Source of the DNA: Drosophila miranda
Taxonomy: Eukaryota; Arthropoda; Insecta; Diptera; Drosophilidae
Length of the DNA: 64,000 nt
NCBI RefSeq assembly: GCF_003369915.1
Contig: NC_046675.1
Location: 28,892,001 to 28,956,000 of the forward strand
Direction of reading: 5' to 3'
A program made the position numbers and the translations under genes. How positions within the stretch are numbered: the stretch's first letter is position 1; each line of letters opens with the position of its first letter. This document shows, in pieces, positions 35,935 through 50,240 of the stretch. The notes beneath the pieces were generated by a model, which was not told the DNA's origin, ran no database searches, and saw only the letters and a program-made list of their open reading frames with translations.

Positions 35935-38900
35935 ATGCTTTCCCATGCAGATTTGGTCAATTGTAATTAACCTTAATTGATTGAACGATTATCGTTGAGC
36001 AAAACTCATGCCACATTTCACTTTCAGTCGGAGGCAGCAATTGTGGGACTTCCGATTGGGATTACAGTGAAGTGAACATAGAATCTGTGGATGCGGCTAT
36101 CTTTCCCGCAGTTTGTGTGTTGGGCCTTTCTCTGTATCGTATCTGTTGTCTATCATTAGCATCAAAAAGCTATCATCATCATTACCCAAGCGGAGAGGAG
36201 GCACGGCAGCACGAGCCCACACTCTGCACGCGATAGCTGCTGTTAGATACACACGCAGCCAGCCAGGCAGGCAATAATCATAGGCCCAATCATAGTTGCT
36301 GCTCAGAGGTGTTGCTTTGTAAAGTGCGGCATAATCATTGAGTAGCATGCAACAAAAGAACGCACAGCACACAGCCCCTTCTATCACGATTGAAGGCTTT
36401 CAGCGGCCTCTGACATAAGTTGACAAACTTTGGAGCTCCTTGCAGCATTAATCGCTCAATCGAATGGAGCGAGCTCGAAATAAATGTATCAATAGCTTTA
36501 AATATAAATCAATATCGTAGCAAATGGCCAACGGTGCATGTAAGCACTAAATCAAAGTGTCAATATGGGTAACTGATACACTCTGGAGCGTACCGAGCGG
36601 CGGACTCCGAGCAGCGGAAATTGAATTATGCCCCAACCAGAGTTGGAAACGGAGTCGCTCAAGCTGCAGATGGAGTTGGAGTTGGAGTCGAAGCTCTGCG
36701 ACATGCATGAATGAGCGTTTGACTGAATGGTTACTGCTGTTATTGCTGCCACTGCTGCTGCTGCTGCTGCTGCCTTGACTGACAGACGGTGGACAACTGG
36801 TGCTCGAATCGGGTGCAACCACTTTCGTTAGCCAGCGGACATTGCCGATTGGCGACTGTGTGAATCTGAGATGTGGTTGCTGTAGCTGGAGCTCCGGGAC
36901 TGAGCACTGAGCACTGAGCACTGGGGACCGGGGACTATTGGGAGTCGGGCAAATCTAATGTCCATGTCTGAGCGGTTTCCTCTGCAAACTCGTTTCGGCG
37001 GGGCATTAGATACGATACGCATATGCGATACGATAGTTTATGATCTACAATTAAAAGTGTATGTTCCACACAGAGCTGTGGTTCACGAAGGGGTTGCAGG
37101 CTTGCGTCTTTAGACCCCTTGCCAACTAAACCACTGGGCCTGCTGTCCGCAACAAACGCATTAAATGAAAATTAGTTGCAATAACATGAAAATTCATAGC
37201 TTAATAGGAGACACACACTCACACACACACACAGCCACGGGACACAGGTTGTCTGACAAAAAACTGTTACTTATACATTCGCATTCGTAGATTGTGTGGC
37301 AGATTGACATGGGAAAATGCTTATAAAAGGACTGTGTGAAGTGTTGAGTTATGATCCCAGTTTTTGTGCTCCCCCCTCGAAACAATAAATATACTGATTG
37401 ATTGTTAGCGGAATTTAATTGAGATGATATCGAGTGTTTGATGGTCGGAAATCTAATTAACAAATAAATTCTCATGATCTCTTTTATATGACGAAACCGA
37501 ATGAAAATGAAAGTGTCGCGTCGTGTCGCACATTTGAATACTGGTATTTGAATGGCTGTGGCTATCCGCTCGAATGACCACTTTCAATTACGTTTCAGAA
37601 AAAAGTATTTTCCAAAACGGAAGCTGAAAGTGTTGCAATTACACAGCTCTACAAGGAGGGAACGGGGGTGGGGGAATAGGTGCCAAACGCAGCGATGCAT
37701 CAATGTGTTAACAATATGGAAACATTTGTTTAATCAAACATAATTCTTTTAGGCCGAACTAAACAGGGCCGAGCTCCCAACCGCTTGGCCAATTAGGGCC
37801 AAATAGGGCGCGGAGAGTAAGGCCAAAATCCGGACCATCCCATCGAAAGTTATTTGCCCTTCACATGGATGCCACACATTGCTCGGCGAACGTTGTCTCC
37901 TCTTCTTCTCGGGGCAGACAAAAATATATTTGAAATATTTGTCCCTCAGATTAGCGAAAAGTTTGGCGGTTGCTAACGGCGTTTTGCGAAGGCCCACAAA
38001 AGAAATCCATCAAAGGATCATCAAATTCAAGAAGTGACGTATTGGGTTTTTGGTGTTTCGTCGGCCAGACTGTAGCCCTGGAATGTGTGCGGACCCAGAG
38101 CTCAAAATATAATACCTAACTAAGAGAAAAAGAGGCAAAGGCAAACAGCAAAAAAGGCCAATAAAACATCAACACGAGTAGAATGATAACAACTAAGTAA
38201 ACGTCTGTCACTCAGTCGACGGTGGACAGAATTTTGATCAGCAGCCAAAAAGGAGACCGAGCTCCAGAGGAGGGACACAGGAGATCAAAGGAGATCGAAG
38301 GACGGAGCAAACGGCAGCTGATCAAAGGCCCCCAAACTTGATTGAAGGCTAAGGGACAACACTGACGATTGCAGTGCAAATGATAATTTATTAGATTGCG
38401 ATCTTTGGCCTGGGACAAAAATGCTACAGCCAGCCAGCCAGCCAGCCGAGGGATCCTTTGGCATTTTTATTGAATTAATTTTAGTCGTCATTGTCTGCAC
38501 TTCTAATTAAACCGAATTAATCATGAGCAGCCAGAGTCAGTCGGTCGATCTCAGAGTCAAAGTCAGAGTCTCGCATTGCACTAATTATGCGTAGATGTAG
38601 ACCAAACTGGGCTAAACCAATGGATAGAATGGAGAGATGGAGTGGAGTGGAGTCCATCGTCGAACATTAGTTGGAGCCCTGGAGCAGCAGCTGCTGCTGC
38701 TGGCGGCGGCAGTCTCAAAAGCATTTTGCGACAATGATGCTCTCGATGATGCCCACGATGAAGATGATGATGACCACGATTATGATCAAACACTTGATAC
38801 CGCAATCGCAATGGGAACTGGAACTGAAACTGGAACTGAAACATTGTCAAAGCTATGGACTGAACTCGAGGCCAGCTTTGACTTTGATGTCTACCGACAC

Positions 38901-41900
38901 GCACGACACTCTAAATGCTATTGTTTAGACCCAGACCATGCCCTTGATATAGAACCCAGTTTTGATCGATGACTAACTCAGAAGAAATACTCTGAAGTAC
39001 CGATCTGAATCATCAAGGGGATAGCCCAAGAAATGCCAAAGAAACCGTAGAAATGGATTATTGAATATTCAAAACTCTAGCGGTCACAAATTTCTAAAAA
39101 TTTCCACATAATTTGTTCATTTTATTCTCCGGGAAATATAGCTCTAAGCCAGTTGTCACACACAAAAGACCCCCACAAAAGCGTTTCAAATATTAGGCTT
39201 AGGACATTCTGCCTGCCTGCCACAGACATGTCAGGTATTCCTGAGAGTGTGTGTGTAACCTGCCCCTTTTTAAACCGCTTAATAAAGTCACTTAAGTCCG
39301 ACCTTTTGACTACGTTACAATTGACACCAAACACACACACACACACTTGCACAGGCCGAGGCACAGCCATGACTCCGGAGTGTTTGTGTGTTGACAAAAG
39401 TTGTCCAGGACCCTGGGGCGCGCTGCCATTGTTGCTGCTGTTACAAGACACATACACCGAATGGAGGGCACGGGTGGGCCGGGGAGGGTGACAGACATGG
39501 GAGACACACTCGCAGAGGCAGCGTGACAGGCTGTCTTTTGTTGCGGTCAACCGGAAAACTGCAAAACATGTCGCCGGAGCCCAAGCCCGTGCCGTTTCCT
39601 CCCTTGTTCTTGCCGCACGTTTGTCATAACAACAGCAACACCATGCAACACACAACATACTCGTATATGTACAAAAACAAAAAAAATACAAAAAGGATCA
39701 GAAACAAGTCTGTCAAGTTTTCAGCTTACAAAATACCTGTCGCCGCTGGTGGTTGTGTTTGTGTGTGTGTGTGCAACCTACTACTCAGATGTGATAAATA
39801 CGTGCAACATAAAATTGTGAATCATTAATAAAAAGGTTCGTCCTGCAACCCCTCCTGCAGACCCCGACGGGCCTAAGCAAACAGGAGAAATGCTACACGA
39901 AAATGATTCCATTGCAAATGGAAAAGGAAAACCTTCCACGCAGTTGTGGTTAAAGTAATTTGTACCATTTTTCAGCCACATCATGTGTGTTTTGGGGGTC
40001 GAGGTCGGACAATCTGCCCACCATCATCATCATCAACGGACTTTGGCGTTGTCCTGTGGCCCAGATGATGGTCTTCTTGTTGGTCATTATGGTCATTAAG
40101 CCCCCCGATGGCCGGCAGCAACTGCTACTCGCATCTTAATCCTTGGATCATTTGCACAGGATACTTAGATGGACAGCCAGTCCATGTCCATGGCTCCTTC
40201 TTTATGACAGATTGCCCCGGAATTGTTACCTTTAATTTGATCAGATTTTGTGAGTTGGAAAAATAGCCAAAACATTAATCTCGTTACTCGTTTTGTAGGT
40301 CAAAGCTTCAGGATTTATTCCTATTTGTTTACTTTAAGGTAATGCTCTTGGAAATCTTTGAAGCTCTTTGGAGCTTATCACTTAGGAATACCTTTCCTCA
40401 CATTAATTAAAATGGAAATAAAAAGCGCTCCGCTGAGGTTCAACCCCATTCTAAGGAAAAGTTCATTCTTTTCATTACGGTTTTTACTCGCGGCTTACAA
40501 ATGTTTTTCCCTCAATCCGTGTGTGTGTGCTCCCCAATAATTTATGTGCCATATGTTGCCAGGGCAAAAGTTACTATGACAGAAGGTGAGTGAAAATCTG
40601 AATACAAAAACAGCGTGCCGGGAAAGTGAAACAATGCCGTGAAAATGCAGAAATTCCTTTGCCACCTTTTTTTTTTGCTTCAAAGAATTTCACACTGATT
40701 TATTTGCGTGGAAAGTCAGGAATGGAACCAGCCATAATATACCATTAAAAGGAGATTAAAAATTAAGATTCTGGCTCTGAACTTCTATCCGAAAATTCCG
40801 CAGTTCATTGACCAGACAGAAAACCGATGATTCACAGAGCACTTGACAAATGAATTAGCTCTCAGTTCACTCAAAATATGCGATACAATGCATGTCTTTC
40901 AATGCCAAAGTCAAAGTGTCAGGCCAAAGTCAAAATAACAGTTGCCAGAGCAGTGCCATATACCACTCTATACAGAAATAGCCATACAAACAAATCGACA
41001 AACAAGCAAACAAGTCATACAAACAATCAAGGGCTTCCTGTTGAAACATTGCAAACTTCCGACAGGCCAAGGAACAGAACAACATGAAAACATATGCCGG
41101 CAGTGTGGGTAGATATTCCACCACCAGAGCCACAACACCACACCATCCAAGAGACCCTGTTCCCAAGCAGCGAAGGAGTGTAGTTGAAATATTTTTGGTG
41201 ATTTATTTGCAGCGCGTAGTTTGTGGAGCGGCATGTTCGCCGACAAAAGACGAGAGCCAGCGCCAATAAACAAATTGCCGACGCATTTTGTCAGTCTTTA
41301 CGGCTCGGATCGGGACAGGACAAGACAGGATTATGTTAAACAGTTTACCAGAAAACGGATGGCAGTAGCTGGTAGCTGGTTGAGACTGACTGTCTGCCAG
41401 TTGTCTCGCGAGTCGCGACTCTTTGGGGGGGATTCATTGTGTGGAGACGACTTTGGCAAGTGATTTAAATGAGGCGTCTTTATAGCGCCACTTAATGTGC
41501 TATTGAATTTAAAACAATTTATAAAGGTACTCTCTTGAGTTTTAAAATGATTGAGAGCCAAGTGATTGACATCTTTTTAAGCTAAAATCACACATACGCC
41601 TCATTTGGATATACGAAAAGAATTGGTAGACAAGGCAATCCATTCATATTAATGCTGCAGTCCCACCCCAGACGACAGTAGCGCCTCCAGTGATATAAAT
41701 CACAGAAATATGTCTTTCATCTTGGCGCTTGCACTTCAGTCTCTGGTCTCCAGCCTCCAGTTGGTAGCAATCTCACCGCAGATGCGCCTAAATGCAGGCC
41801 ATACATCATCACACATGCCAGATGGGCCCCGGCCACGCCCACAGACGAGTGTTTGTCGCCTTAATTACTAGCCAGAGCATCGCAATATTTGTACAGTTTG

Positions 41901-44900
41901 TAGTTTGTCGATTGCCTGCCAACCAGCCTGCCTGCTGCTGCCCCACAGTGATGGTTGATGAATGAAAGGCGCCCCTGAGTGAGAGATGTGGTGGTGATGG
42001 TGGTGGTGCTGTTGCCCCCTTGACTAGCCTGGTGGCTAGATCATTTGTCAAGGAGCTGCTGCATAGAATGTGAGCAGCCCGAGGCACCTCGAGGTAGCAA
42101 CAGCAACAGCGGAAGCTGTAATGAGTTATTCAAGTAAAGCGCCAAGGCAATTAACTCAAAAAACAACAGCCTATCTCAAGGTCTGCTCTCCCTTTGGATG
42201 CTCTATCCCTTCCACTCCCACATAACTTGCTGAAAACCGCTTTCACATACACAATGTACCTTGACTTTATAAACCACTAAAAATAATTTACGACTTTCTT
42301 AGGAATTTAAATTTCAACGCCATGCCATCTCACAGATACTTGAGATACTTTTTTAGCCGCAAAGCGAAATTTATGCGCTGCATGTGTGTGTTTGAGTAGG
42401 GGCTTGCTGGAAAACAACCTGTTTTCCACACACCCACACACTCAGAGAAGGCTTCTATTTCCGCTTAGATAAGTTTATTTCATAAGCGACACTAAATTAT
42501 GTGCCAAGAATGTGTGCTCGTTCGCTGGTCGCCGTTTCTGGTAGACATCTTGCTTATTGTTGTATCTGGATCTGGGGCTCCCTGTTATTGTAATTTATGC
42601 AAAAATATTTTGGTTTGAAAAATACTCGTACTCTCGTACTCTCGCACTGGATGGGCTCTTGGGCTCTCCTGCTTCAGAGACGTCAGAGATGTGGCCTGGC
42701 CGCCTTATCCGCATCCGAATCAGCAACGAGAGCTTGCCTTTGCACGTACATAGAGTAGTTTTGATAAATGTTCCTCAGAGAGAGAGAGTGAGAGGGATTC
42801 CATGGGGTCTACCAGATAATAAAATGCACGTATTCAGGTCTTTGGTTTTTCGGGGGTATCGGAAGGTCTGTTCATGTCGTATGGAAAGTGTAAAGAATTT
42901 GAAGTAAATGGTTTATACTTGTTGGAGCTTAAAGAAATAAGTTTTCTAAAAGTGTATGTAATTAAATTTAAGCAAAGGCTTAAGGTTTTCTAATCAACTT
43001 TTTAATCAAAACTTATGCAGAAAAAACTCTGAGTGAATTTTCCGAAATGCAATTTCCCCCAGAATAAATCCCAATACAACCCCCAAAGAGAACACGAATC
43101 ATTTGTGTCCCTTGTGGGCGTTGCCCAGAGCGCATATGACCGATGACGAGTGTCCTTGCAGCGTCTGCAAAATCTGCATAGACGCCTACCTCTCCTTCGG
43201 CTGGAGGAGAACTTTTCGGGTGCGCAAGTCTCTGCCAAGTTGAGCCACGCCCCTGTCTCACTCACCCAAAAAGTGCAACAAAAAGAACAAGTTCAAGTTG
43301 AATGGAGGGTGAATTTAATAATAAACGAATTTGCAATTTCCACGCAGTCCAGCAAAAAGCAAGTGACTTGGAAAATGTGCAGTGCAAATGGCAAACAACA
43401 TAGTTGACATTGATATCAGCATGAGAGGCACATCCTGAACCGTGAAGGTGGAGGAGCTACGACAAAGAGTGGCTGGTGACAGGAATTTAGAAAGAGTTCA
43501 ATTTAAAAAGTTGTTTGCATCGATCCTTTTTTGGGACACAAAACTAGCTATCATCTTTAACTGTTTTTAGGAGAGACGTTATAATTGATACTTTGTATAA
43601 TTTTAATAGAACATACAATGAAATATCCTCTTGATCTGCTACCACGATAAGGATAGGACAAAAAGATAAGGATTTTCTTGATTCGGAAAGTTGTTTCTTG
43701 AGGGCAACGATAGAAGGACATACTCAAATTGTATAGGTAATGGTTTTTAGCTGCGAAACCCTACAACTGCTACATTCCAACGTATTCCAAGAAGTGTCAT
43801 CATCTGAGAAGCTTTTAATGAGAACTAAGATATAACAAACATAGAACGGATAGATCATGACTATGTATGAGGGACGTCACTCCAAAATATCACTGACTTA
43901 ACAGACTGATCCAGATCAGGTAATATAATCATACCCTTCGCTGTCAGAGCTCTCCTCCGTTCCGCTGGTGTGACTATGTCTGAATATGGCGCCGGCCAGT
44001 ACAAGCGATGGCTATAAGCATAGTACTCTTATAGCCAGTAAGCACTATAATCAAGCCACAGAAACCCACCAGAAACAGCTTGGCTGGCACTTTGCAGCTA
44101 TTAAGCCATAAAATCTGAGGGGGAGAAAGAGAGAGATTCTTCCAGAGAGCCTCGGCTCTGGAGGCGGGAGGTACTGGCTGCAGAGTCTTGGCCGGGACTC
44201 TTACTCTGCCACTGACTGTGGCTCTGACTGTGACTTTTAATTATTGTTTACATTAAATGGTCATGAGTCTGCTGCTGTGCCGCTGTGCAGAGTTGCGGCA
44301 CAGCGGAGTCGATCCGCGTCGAGCCGTTCTTTGCGGACATTGGGCGTAATTCGCATTTAAGCCAAAGCCACTACCGTGTACTTAAACAGCGATTAGGCTT
44401 GGTCTGCCACATGGGTCGCTTGTAATTAGCGACAGACGATCGACGGAGCTGTGAGAACTTCTGCATTTAGTGGGGCAACAGGTCAAAGCGATGCCTAAAG
44501 CACTGTCCTGTCCTTGCCAAAAAAGAAATCACAGCCGCGAGAAATGATGGCCACTTCCTGTCCTCCTTTAATGCTCTTTTAAATGTGTTGAAGTTTTTAA
44601 TTAAGCACTTGAAAGCGGGTAACCGAACGGGGTATTCGCCCCATCATCATCCTGTGAAATTTTGCACACGTCATTTCCCGCCCGGCATGAATTTGCATTT
44701 TCCTTCTCCTCACCAACTCATTTCAATATCCTTTCGCTTGTTTTCCCTTTGGAGTAAACGTTGTGGGGTTCGGTTCGAGACCTAGACGATGACTACGACA
44801 ACGACGACGACTGAGAGGCGAACGGAAGTCATTTATTTAATATGCGCCGACATTATCCTTTATTATGGCGGTTTTGCATTTCTCTCTCTCTCTCTCTCTT

Positions 44901-47130
44901 TCTATCTGTGGCTTATGAACTGGCACGGCATCTGGTTAGAAGAGGGGGTGCGCGGGCCGTCTGATTGGCTTTGCTTTTTGGAAAATTCAAATTTCGGTAA
45001 TGCTTGTCGGCACTTTTTCTGCCAATGTCTGTGGAAATCAATTAAATGCTTTAAATTTTTCAGAAGAATTTCTTTAAAGGCAGTTAATTTGTTTTGGGAT
45101 GTATACCATTTCTGAAAAGTATTTTCCCACAGAGTTTTCTTCGTCTCCAAGAGTCAATATCTACAAATCGTTTTATGACCAAACATTATCGACAATTTCA
45201 CACCCAAAGGGGGAAAACTTTTCCTGTCCGGCGCAAAACTTTTTATTGGCACTTTCGACACTCGGGGAAATGGAGAGAATAACTATTTAAGTTGAATATA
45301 TTTAAAGAGAATTACTTCCCGAATCTTCATGATTGGTCTAATATTTTTGGCAAGATTTATGGCTTTATTCGCATTTAATAATTACAGAAATGATTTCAAT
45401 ATCCCACTGCGAAAGGTCTGTTGTTTCAGTCTTTATCCCCCATTTGCTGTCTTACAAATTATACTCACATTTGTCGCGCTTTTCCAACTCCAATTTGGTT
45501 CCGTCCTACTTTAGCATATCGCCAGATTCTCATATGGGGTCCCAGACCAGCCCCCATTCCTGTGTCTTGGCTTCCTTTCACCAAGCAAGGATCCTTGCTT
45601 TTTCGACTCGGTTCACATAAATCATTATTGTCGCTGCGTTTATTTTTGACTTTGACAGGACTACCACTTATGTATGTGTTTATGTGTGGAAGGAGGAGCG
45701 AATCTCGGGAAGAGAAATGGGGACAGACGTAGAGAAAAAGAAAGTGTGGGAGATGAGAAAGAGATGTCTGGAAAATTGTCCCCAGGCGGGTAAATGATAT
45801 TTTTATTGGCCATATTTATAATATTTCTTTTAAGATTTTAGAATTAAAGCAAAATGGCAAAAAATACTGGCTTTAATGCTCTCCCCCATATGCTGAAACG
45901 AGACTCTCCCTTGCCACGACTATCCATCTCCCCCGCCCATTGTTTTGTGTACGCCACTTGGGACACTTTAATTAATACATTTTATAAATCACAGCCAAAG
46001 AGCACCCATCTTCAGAAACGATAAGGTAAGGGTGTTGGTTACAAATTTGCATGGCTGGGCAGTGCTGGACATTTGCTAAATGACCACAACACTTAGGCCA
46101 AGATTTATATGCGTTGACCGGCTCAGATTTTGTTGTTTGTTCACTTTTGAGTGCACACACACAGAAAGATACGAATACTCGTCGTAGTTATACTCTTAAT
46201 TGAAAGGGGTCTGTGCACACTTCATTTAGCCTCTGGCCATTGCCTCATACCCAGAGCCATCTCCGTCTCCATTCCAATCTCCGACCCAACATTCCACAGT
46301 GTCCGAATTAGGGGCGTTGATTAGTTTGCTTAGCTAAAAAATTAACCCAACAGCAAGCAAATGCAAACCATACTCGTACTCGTACTCGTACCAATGGGTG
46401 GCCAGAAAAAGTTATGAAGGGAAAGAGTTATTTGCAATAAATTTAAGTGTTGGCTGGACCTGGACCGAGAGGAGAGCACAAAAAGTCAGTCGAAGCCCAA
46501 GCCCCCATACAAGTTACAGTTTCTAATTTATGACAAATGCACATGTTCGTGTTCGTCTTGAAGTTTTTGGCCGGACAGGGCTGCTGCTGCTGCTGCTGCT
46601 CGGTTGGAAAACTTATTGGGCGATGGGTTTTGCGGTTTCGCAATGCTCGAGACTCGATTTTCAATTTACTAAAATTTACATTTTCAAGTATTGCATAAAG
46701 GTTTTAGTGTTGTTTTTAGTTATGATAAATGGCACAGCAGGCGGGTTCAAAAGTTGAAAATTATAAAACATAGGAAACAATTAGAGATGGCTTGCGGCAC
46801 TGCCACATTTGATACCCTATAAGTGATCATCCCATCCATACTTTGGATCAAATTGTAATCTACAACTGTAATCGCAGTCACGCCTCCTCCCACTCTCTCA
46901 GTGCCAAAAACTATTTTCAATTACAGGAACCAAATAAACAAAAGGAACCAAAACAAACCGTAGGACACCTCCTGGAGATGCGATACTATGATATGAGGGC
47001 CAGGAGAGGACGAGTAGATGGCATAAGCAATTTAATCACAGCATGTGGTCGGAATATCAAATTTTCGTATCGAAAACGTATAACTCACCGCCGAAATGGC
47101 AGAAGTCAGCAATTACTTAAAAAGAGAGGC

Positions 47131-47160
47131 AAGCAGCAGCAGCAGCAGCAGCAACAGCAG
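47131..47160. repeat. CAG microsatellite
   Basis: Run of CAG with one CAA interruption. It would encode poly-Gln in one plus-strand frame, but the surrounding frame does not look like a gene. Confidence 0.85.
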
Positions 47161-50100
47161 CCACATCCTGCGAAAAGGATAATAGTGCTGAGGCAAACAA
47201 TTTGCACGGACCAATTTGGAATGTGTCCCAAAACGAGAACAAGAACAAGCACGAGGACGGGGACGAGTACGAGTACGGGTATTTACAAGAGAAACGAAAC
47301 AACATTTCTAAACATGGCAGCAGCAAGAAGAGCAGCGCAGCCCATAAATCACTGGGGCAGGCACAAAGAGCCAAAAGGATGTGAATTATATACAAATGAT
47401 TTGACATGCTCTTTGCTTGTGGCCAAGACCAGGGGACATCGGGACGACATCTCAGGACCTTCCGGGGGGTTGCATAGCAAACATATTTTGTGTACCCGCC
47501 GCCAGCGCCGGCACCAAGCCGATGCCAAAGTTCAAGATAAGCATTTGCTCATGGTAAAAAATCTTGGAATAGAAAACGCTCCTCGCCAGGAATCGCCAAA
47601 GGAGCGGAGCCTCCTTCATACAGAGGCTCTCCTTTAAAGAGCCAACATCTTATTCATTCATCTCCTATTCGAACAGCTTTTAATTACCATTAACATTCTG
47701 GCCTAGCCAGCATTTTGAATTTCCAATCACAACGTTGTCCTCTGGCTTTCTATGTCCGCATTTTAATTGCCCCAGAGTGCAGACTCTTCCTGGGCCTCTG
47801 ACATCAGCTATTAATGAAATGCTTTTTAAATTATGTCATTAACATTGCAGCCAGTGCCGTGGACTGGTTTTGGTCTGGTTAACCTAAGCCCAGGCCCGAA
47901 CGGGAGACGTCAGACGAGAGACGAGAGGCAGCAACAGTTCTATATAATTATGGCATATTTTTATTGACTGGCCATCGAATCGGAATTAGATGCTTGTAAA
48001 TAGCTCACATCAATTATTTCATTAGGTTTTCCAGCAGCAGGCTTAACCGTCTGCAATCTGCAGTGCATTATGTGCCAAGTCGGACTGTAACTGGAGGCTA
48101 AGCAGATACAAACTATGGAGGGGTGGGAGGGCCTGAACGAGTAGCAGGAGCGGGAGCCACATGGTCATATTGGGCTTATTATAAATGACTGAATGTGAAC
48201 CCGCCTGTCATGTTTTATCTTTATTTTCGTGCATTTTCGGTTGGGGAAAAGCATAAAGCAAGAATGGGAGGTAAAGGAAAAGGCAAAGAAAAGACAAGGC
48301 GGGGCCAGTGTGTCTGCACATTTTCCGAATCATATTTTTTTCCTCCAGCCGGGATGGCCGTCCGGCAAACACGATGATGATAATGGCGCTTGCAGGCCGA
48401 CTGACGTTTCTAACAAAGTGACTCGCATTAAGGATAATAGAGGCGGCTAAGAGCCAGTGCCAGTGCCACAGCCACAGCCGAACAGCCGAAAACATGAAAC
48501 AAAGCAGAGCCGAGGGCTGGCTGATGGACAGCGATGACTGCCAGCGATTTGCGCATCATTATCCTTCCAGGAGTGGAAGGTCTATGGCCCCAAGACGTTC
48601 GCTCATGTCCATGTCCATCAACGGTGCTGCACTGCCTCCTTACAGTCGTCGGTCCTCCTTCGCTACGCTATCCTTGCGCATCCTGTCTCTGACATTTTCG
48701 TCGTCATCTCGGTTCAGCGTTCAGCGAGTGATTTATGGCCGGCAAGGAAGTGGAACTCAAGTGTCGCACCCGCACCCCCAAGGCAAAGAATGTCCTGCAA
48801 TTGACAATTGTCCTTTGTGTGTGTGTGTGTTTGTGTGCATGTGCCGGAGAGCAGATCCTTTCCCCCATGACCGCAACCTGGGCGAGAGTAGTCGAGAAAC
48901 TAAACAAATATTTATTAAGCGAATTAAAGTCGCGTCTCACAAATTGCCGGCAAATCCCCCGAATACAAATGACTGGAGATTTCTCATGGCTCTGCCCTGA
49001 ACATTTGATGCAGGTCATTTCGACACCAAAGCGATTGCCGCTGCCCCAGCCTCCGCTCAATGAGTTGGCGCTTTCCACCAGCGAATTATGCGCTCTAACG
49101 CCTCATGTTCTCCTCCAGCCAGAGTCGAGCTAGAGCCAGAGATCTCTTCTGTCATCATTAGTCAAAGCTTTAAGCCGATTTAATCAATACCATTGCCCAA
49201 GTGCCAAGGAAAGGAGACCATCGCTCCATTCGTTGCCTTTCATTTCCTTGTGTTAACCAAAACCATATTGCGTGTCCTTCCTGCGTTTGGCTCCAAAGAT
49301 TATGAAAATTAAATGGAGCAGTCCTCGTATTTGGTGCCTCACGTGCCATATGCCGGACTTAACAACCAGTCTGCCAGCTGGTACGACTCCTGTTGGCCAC
49401 AGCAGAAAAGAAATCCAAAAGGGCGTCTACCAGGAGACACGGACAGACCGAGTCTCATTAAACAATTAAAGTTTTGGTCTTTTTTCAGACTCCATTATTA
49501 TTTTTTGGCAACTTTTGGCCTTAAATCACACCACTTTAAGCAACGTACACGATCTCCATTATGTCTACTACGGGGGCTGCCACTTCATTGTTGCCGCATC
49601 ATATTCTGCTCATATTGTGATATATGTATCTTCAAACTGGCAACAATTGACTTATGACAGCAGAACAATGGCAGTCAAAGGCATGGACTGACGGGTCTCT
49701 GATGGGGCGAGGCAATCGGAATGTCATGCATGGATTCGGAGAGGGATATAGGAGAACACCATTAAAGAAATAACCGTACAGTACTCTGCTTCATTTAGAA
49801 GAAGAAAGTCAGGCGGGATTCATTTCCTTGCTTCAAATAACCCTCGGAATGCGAATAATACTGATCTTTGTCTATGGAGCGAACAGCCTAAAGATATATT
49901 TATAAGATGACATACTCTTATACACACCTCTCATAGACAAATAAAATAAGAGAATCGAACCCCAAGTACACCTTGAACTGGTATAAGACTCACACAGCAC
50001 AGCCGTGGTAATGAGCGTTTCATGTGCCGCATAAAATTCAATTAAAGCATCACAAAAATATATTTCTTGAACTTTCCAAAAGCAACTGTTCAAACATTTG

Positions 50101-50197
50101 CGCTGTGGAAAAAAAATTCTTCAACACCTTCGGTTGGCACTGAGTCAGAAGCGTTCCATTATTCCGATCAGTTCTGGTCTGAACGCCGATTTAGCCA

Positions 50198-50226
50198 AAT
50201 ATACCTAGCAGAACTCGTGCTCATTC
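50198..50226 (+). promoter_or_regulatory. Weak core promoter (TATA-like plus initiator-like)
   Basis: AATATAC at 50198-50204 lies about 23 nt upstream of TCATTC at 50221, which is 20 nt before the ATG. Spacing is roughly that of TATA and initiator, but neither motif is strong and the leader would be very short. Confidence 0.25.
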
Positions 50227-50240
50227 TTCCACTGACCACC

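Larger units (their letters stand above)
26746..50240. other. 23.5-kb gene-free stretch
   Basis: I found no exon on either strand that combines good length, splice sites and non-repetitive protein sequence. Content: AT-rich blocks (30960-31340), GA run (31504-31528), CT run (32306-32324), GGCAGA repeats (34392-34418), CAGCCC repeats (34820-34852), CCAGGG repeats (35905-35934), CTG run (36754-36774), GAGCACT repeats (36899-36922), AGCC repeats (38428-38446), GTACTC repeats (46372-46392) and a CAG run (47131-47160). Because patterning genes such as rn often have long flanking regulatory DNA, enhancers are the likely content; no specific site is claimed. Confidence 0.45.

Noticed and set aside
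46843..47637. 264-codon plus-strand open frame with a Gln run
   Set aside because: It starts at TTG, not ATG. Its composition reflects CAG, ACGAG and similar repeats, and there are no domains or splice sites. Likely chance.
49940..50000. tRNA-like T-loop (GGGTTCGATTC on the minus strand)
   Set aside because: No acceptor, D-arm or anticodon stem can be built around it.
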